From Brachybacterium sp. UMB0905 (GTDB lineage Bacteria > Actinomycetota > Actinomycetes > Actinomycetales > Dermabacteraceae), in assembly GCF_002871795.1 (NCBI RefSeq), contig NZ_PNHL01000011.1:1-64000 (forward strand): a stretch of 64,000 bases of DNA. The letters run 5' to 3'. Numbering within the stretch: position 1 is the stretch's first letter; each line of letters begins with the position of its first letter. The notes beneath the pieces are model-generated. The model saw only the letters and a program-made list of their open reading frames with translations. It did no database searches and was not told the DNA's origin. Position numbers and translations under genes: made by a program. Below are positions 60,725 through 64,000 of this stretch, piece after piece.

Positions 60725-62218
60725 TCACCGCTGCCGGGCCGGGACCTTCCAGGCGTGCACGGGCGCCCCGGAGCTGACCGCATCGCGGTAGCGGCGGGTC
60801 ATCTCCGCGAGTGCCTCCGCGCGGGTGGCGCCGCGCAGCTCGAGGGTGGTGACGGTGTCGATCTGCCAGCGGGCACCGTTGCGGCCGGTGCGGGCGCGCT
60901 CGGAGAGGATCCCGCCGTAGTGGTCCACCACATCCGGGTCCGCGCCCAGGTGCTTGAGCCCCTCCACGGCCTGGGGGATCAGCTTCTCCTGCAGCAGGTC
61001 CGCCACGCGCACGCGGCCCATGCGGGGCCAGCGGATTCGCGCCTCCAGGCCCCAGCGGGCGCACTGGTGGAAGTTCTCATCGGCCTGCTCGAAGCTCATC
61101 CGTGACCACAGCGGCCGCCGCTCATGCACCAGTGCGTGTGCGAGCCCGTAGAAGAATGCGGCGTTCGCGGCCATGTCCGCGGCCGTCGGCCCGGCCGGCA
61201 GCAGCCGGTTCTCCAGCCGCAGATGCGGCACGTCGGTCCCCGGGTCGTAGATCGGCCGATTCCACCGCCAGACGGTGCCGTTGTGCAGCATCAGCTCATG
61301 CAGCCGCGGCGCCGCCCCTGCGGTCAGCAGCGGCTCCTCCGCCATCTCCCGCGACTCCGGGATCAGCGCGGGGAACAGCCGCACGTTCTCCTCGAACAGG
61401 TCGAACATCGAGGTGATCCAGCGTTCGCCGAACCACACGCGCGGACGCACGCCCTGCGTCGCATACTCGATGGGCCGGGTATCCAGGGCCTGCACGAAGG
61501 TGGGGATGCGGGTCTCGTGCCACAGCCGCTTGCCCAACAGGAACGGCGAGTTCGCCGCGAGCGCCACCTGCGGACCGGCGATCGCCTGGGCCGCGTTCCA
61601 GGCGGCCGCGAACTGCTCGGGCGGCACCTGCAGGTGCAGCTGCATCGAGGTGCACGCGGACTCCGGGGCGATCGAGTCGAAGCTCGCATCCAGCCCCTTG
61701 CCCTCGCCCTCGATCCGCAGGGTGATCTCCTCCCCGCGGGCCTCGAGCACGGAGTTCTCGAGCGCCTGGTAGCGAGCGCCGGGGGCGCGCCAGCTCTCCT
61801 CAGCAAACAGGTCCTCGGTGATGGTGGGCAGATGGCCGATGGGCACCACCCGGGCCCCGCGCCCCCGCGCGGCGTCATCGGCCCGATCGACCTTGGCCCC
61901 CAGATCCTCTTCGAGCTGGGCGATGCCGCGACCGGTGGGGTGGCTGACCGGAAGGTTCACCTCGAGGTTGAAGGCACCGATCTCGTGGACATACTCCTCA
62001 TCGTCGAGATCCTCGAGCACCTGCGACGCCACGAGCGCGGGCTCCATCGAACCGGTCTCGGCGAGGTTCATCTCGAGCTCCACGCCCACGGTGCCCTCGT
62101 CGACGAACTCGGAGGTGTCCAGGAACGTCTCGAACAGGTCGAGGTTGCGCTTGAGGTCCCGCCGGTAGCGGGTGCGCTGGGATCTCGTGTACTCGGTGGT
62201 GCCGATCTCGCGTCCCAT
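60725..62218 (-). CDS. Glutamate-cysteine ligase family (GCS2/carboxylate-amine ligase) protein
   Basis: 497 residues. Family motifs: EGTVGVELEMNLAETGS, HEIGAFNLEVNLP, the MQLHLQVPPEQF strand and HLRLENRLLPAGPT. It joins a glutamate carboxylate to an amine using ATP; cysteine is the classical partner, but in actinobacteria that rely on mycothiol other amines are possible. GGAGG lies 4 nt before the ATG. Same strand as the upstream 62 kb region is not continued; the next gene is divergent. Confidence 0.85.
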   Translation of the reverse strand: MGREIGTTEYTRSQRTRYRRDLKRNLDLFETFLDTSEFVDEGTVGVELEMNLAETGSMEPALVASQVLEDLDDEEYVHEIGAFNLEVNLPVSHPTGRGIAQLEEDLGAKVDRADDAARGRGARVVPIGHLPTITEDLFAEESWRAPGARYQALENSVLEARGEEITLRIEGEGKGLDASFDSIAPESACTSMQLHLQVPPEQFAAAWNAAQAIAGPQVALAANSPFLLGKRLWHETRIPTFVQALDTRPIEYATQGVRPRVWFGERWITSMFDLFEENVRLFPALIPESREMAEEPLLTAGAAPRLHELMLHNGTVWRWNRPIYDPGTDVPHLRLENRLLPAGPTAADMAANAAFFYGLAHALVHERRPLWSRMSFEQADENFHQCARWGLEARIRWPRMGRVRVADLLQEKLIPQAVEGLKHLGADPDVVDHYGGILSERARTGRNGARWQIDTVTTLELRGATRAEALAEMTRRYRDAVSSGAPVHAWKVPARQR

Positions 62219-62329
62219 CAGACCTCCAGGTGCTCGGGGCGGGCGGGGACATCCAAACACGCCCCCGCCCTCGACGGCGAGCCCGTCTGACACTGCGGTC
62301 AGCAGCGGTCCGCCTGGCACACTGGGCGC

Positions 62330-63127
62330 GTGAGCACCCCGATGTCCGCCCCGCGCCTGCCCTGGCCCACCGCCGCCGAGCCCCTGCCGCTCGCATCCCT
62401 GCGCCCCGTCCTGGACCGCCTGTCCTCCCTCGCCACGCGGCATGGTGAGGATGTGCAGATGATCCCCGGCGCGGCCCTCGCCGAGACGGAGGTGGCCGCT
62501 GATCCGCCGCCCGCCCTCGAACAGCTCACCGATGAGCTGGGCGGGGTGAGGCTGCGGGAACTACCGCTGCTGACCCTGCAGATCGAGGAGCGCACCGATG
62601 TGGGTCCCTACACCCTGCTGGGGGAGCCGACGAGCTTCTACCCCCTCTACGAGACGCCCGACGCCGCGGTGATCCTCACCCTCGATGAGCACGGCGCCCC
62701 GGGCGCGGTGTACGGCATCGGCGAGGACCTCGCCCTGCAGCTGGCCGCCCCCGACCTGCCCACCTACCTCGACCGATTCACGGACGCCCTCGAGCGGACC
62801 CTCGCGGCCCTGACCGAGCGCGGCCCCGCCGCCGAGGACTCCGCCGACGCCCGCACCGACGCCGCCGAACAGTTCATGGACGAGCACCTGTTCGCCGCAC
62901 TGCTGGGCATGCGCGAGCTCGCGGACATGCCGCAGGCCGCGCCCTGCTCCGCGGAGCAGGTGGCTGATGCGGCCGAGGTGGCGGGGGCGCTGGCGATCTG
63001 GGATCTGCGCGGCGCCGCGCTCGGCACCCGCGTGGACCTCATGGACACCGACACCCCGGGCGACCCGCTCGCCCTGCATGTGCGCTTCGGGGCCGACGGG
63101 CTCGTGGTCACCCTGCAGGACGGCTGA
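62330..63127 (+). CDS. Hypothetical protein, possibly SUKH-like
   Basis: 265 residues. The segment PPALEQLTDELGGVRLRELP to YPLYETPDAAVILTLDEHG and PDLPTYLDRFTDAL follows the order of SMI1/KNR4 (SUKH) domains: helix, G-G, strands, G-x-V/I, final helix. SUKH proteins are common immunity proteins to secreted toxins, and a likely toxin gene lies 172 nt downstream. The likeness is by eye. CACACT ends 6 nt before the GTG. A 19-bp direct repeat covering the stop codon lies at 63111-63129 and 63134-63152. Confidence 0.55.
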   Translation: MSTPMSAPRLPWPTAAEPLPLASLRPVLDRLSSLATRHGEDVQMIPGAALAETEVAADPPPALEQLTDELGGVRLRELPLLTLQIEERTDVGPYTLLGEPTSFYPLYETPDAAVILTLDEHGAPGAVYGIGEDLALQLAAPDLPTYLDRFTDALERTLAALTERGPAAEDSADARTDAAEQFMDEHLFAALLGMRELADMPQAAPCSAEQVADAAEVAGALAIWDLRGAALGTRVDLMDTDTPGDPLALHVRFGADGLVVTLQDG

Positions 63128-63212
63128 GCATCGCCCTGCAGGACGGCTGAGCGCACCCCCGTCGGCCCACCCGGGGTCCTCCCGCAGCCCTGCCAGAGCC
63201 CTGTCGTACCGG

Positions 63213-63258
63213 ATGGGGAGAACTCCCCATGTCCAGCCCACAGCGCCGCCGATAGGTT
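63213..63258 (+). promoter_or_regulatory. Shared-palindrome promoter, copy 2
   Basis: ATGGGGAG-AA-CTCCCCAT (63213-63230), 22 nt, TAGGTT (63253-63258), then 41 nt to the GTG at 63300. Perfect 8-bp arms. Same layout as 59764-59807. Confidence 0.65.
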
Positions 63259-63299
63259 GGCTGCGGCCGGAGCAGAGCGGGCGTAACAGGGGAGAGGCC

Positions 63300-64000
63300 G
63301 TGAACGGATTCCTGGGGGCGGATACCGAGTCCCTACGGCAGGCAGGCGGCACCGTAGAACGCGGTGCCCAGCGCATCGACGACCTCGCCGTACGCCTGGC
63401 CGCACTCATCGAGAGCGTGGACTGGCAGGGCCCGGATGCGGAGGCCTTCCGCGTCGACTGGGCCGCGCGGGTGCGCCCTGACCTGGATCGCAGCGCCATG
63501 CGGCTGCGCGAGGACTCCCGCGAGCTGACGGATCACGCCGAGGAGCAGGACGCCACCTCCGATCCGGGCGGCGAGTCCGGCCGCGGGGCGGGAGTCGGCG
63601 AGGCCATCGGCGCCGTGGGACGCGCCCTCGGCGGCGCAGCAGGAGCCGCGATCGGCGCCGCGGCCACCGCTGCTGAGGCGGCGACAGAGATGGAGCTCGG
63701 GGAGATCCAGCTGCTGGCCGCAAGCGCCCCGCTCGACGGGGCGCAGCGCATGGCGGCCTCCGCCGCGGACGCCTCCGATGCGGTGGGCGCCGAGAGCGAG
63801 CTCGCCTATGACGACACCGGGATGATGCTCGAGCCCCCGCCCACGGAGCACACGGTCCGCGTCGATGGCGACCACGAGCTCGCCCCGTCGGCCGATGACG
63901 TCCCCTTCGGCATGGACAGCGAGGGCAATCCGCTGCAGCTGGACCCCGAGACCCGCTATGACGTGGGAGATCACGGCACCTACTACACCGATGGCAACGG
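63300..64000 (+). CDS. WXG100-headed, likely type VII-secreted polymorphic toxin (cut by right window edge)
   Basis: The frame is open to the window end (233 codons seen). GTG start with GGGGAGAGG 3 nt upstream. Residues 1-85 are a WXG100 helical hairpin: ADTESLRQAGGTVERGAQRI, a turn SVDWQGPDAEAF with the W-x-G, and a second helix with RLREDSRELTDHAEEQ. An Ala/Gly-rich linker follows. The last visible residues, LDPETRYDVGDHGTYYTDGNG, resemble the pre-toxin linker before Endonuclea_NS_2-type nuclease domains. The toxin domain itself, if present, is outside the window. Export would need a type VII system, not seen here. Confidence 0.7.
   Translation, partial: MNGFLGADTESLRQAGGTVERGAQRIDDLAVRLAALIESVDWQGPDAEAFRVDWAARVRPDLDRSAMRLREDSRELTDHAEEQDATSDPGGESGRGAGVGEAIGAVGRALGGAAGAAIGAAATAAEAATEMELGEIQLLAASAPLDGAQRMAASAADASDAVGAESELAYDDTGMMLEPPPTEHTVRVDGDHELAPSADDVPFGMDSEGNPLQLDPETRYDVGDHGTYYTDGN

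Overview
The window is very GC-rich, gene-dense DNA from an actinobacterium. The GC-biased codon use, the leaderless promoters, a 6C RNA, PtrB, the LARTG cell-wall anchor and the DUF3817, DUF421 and GPP34 families suggest Micrococcales, perhaps near Brachybacterium/Dermabacteraceae. The genus is a guess; there is no rRNA to settle it. Most of the window is chromosomal housekeeping and envelope gene content, interrupted by small accessory patches. No intact insertion sequence, prophage or CRISPR array was seen.

Layout. 1-10.2 kb: the tail of an HNH protein; an unusual pair made of a P-loop NTPase and an ABC exporter whose nucleotide-binding domain is degenerate; a large helical protein; a PLP decarboxylase; a ribbon-helix-helix protein with a DUF4097 protein; and replicative helicase dnaB. 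10.2-12.3 kb: a toxin-antitoxin graveyard (a chimeric vapBC remnant, a second antitoxin/PIN scar on the other strand, an intact vapBC with a palindromic operator) and a lower-GC patch with two small genes. 12.4-28.7 kb: DUF421, a urate/xanthine-type permease fused to an OHCU-decarboxylase-like domain, a hydrolase-like protein, a phosphodiesterase-like protein, lipoproteins, a Ser/Thr kinase, a serine hydrolase, a SWIM/SNF2 helicase operon, a ParA-like ATPase and a PP2C-type phosphatase.

28.9-44 kb: a 6C small RNA, a Met-rich microprotein upstream of an orphan winged-helix regulator, upp, tadA, a NarL-type two-component system with an ABC-2 exporter, metNIQ, a second vapBC, oligopeptidase B, tRNA-Ser(CGA) and HPr. 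44-64 kb: a TetR operon, SufE/rhodanese, asparaginase, an RlmC-type methyltransferase, DUF3817, GPP34, HrpB, a lamin-tail surface protein, several secreted or membrane proteins, a glutamate-cysteine ligase family enzyme, and at the right edge the start of a WXG100-headed protein that looks like a type VII-secreted polymorphic toxin. That last gene is open to the window end.

Regulation. At least 20 genes have a TANNNT-like hexamer ending 6-7 nt before the start codon and no Shine-Dalgarno sequence, which indicates leaderless mRNAs. Two far-right genes (59098-59724 and the WXG100 gene) share the palindrome GGGGAG-NN-CTCCCCAT placed exactly 22 nt before a TAGNNT -10 box. This is the strongest unexplained regulatory signal here. 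An 11-mer, CCCGTCGGCCC, recurs at least 19 times on both strands.
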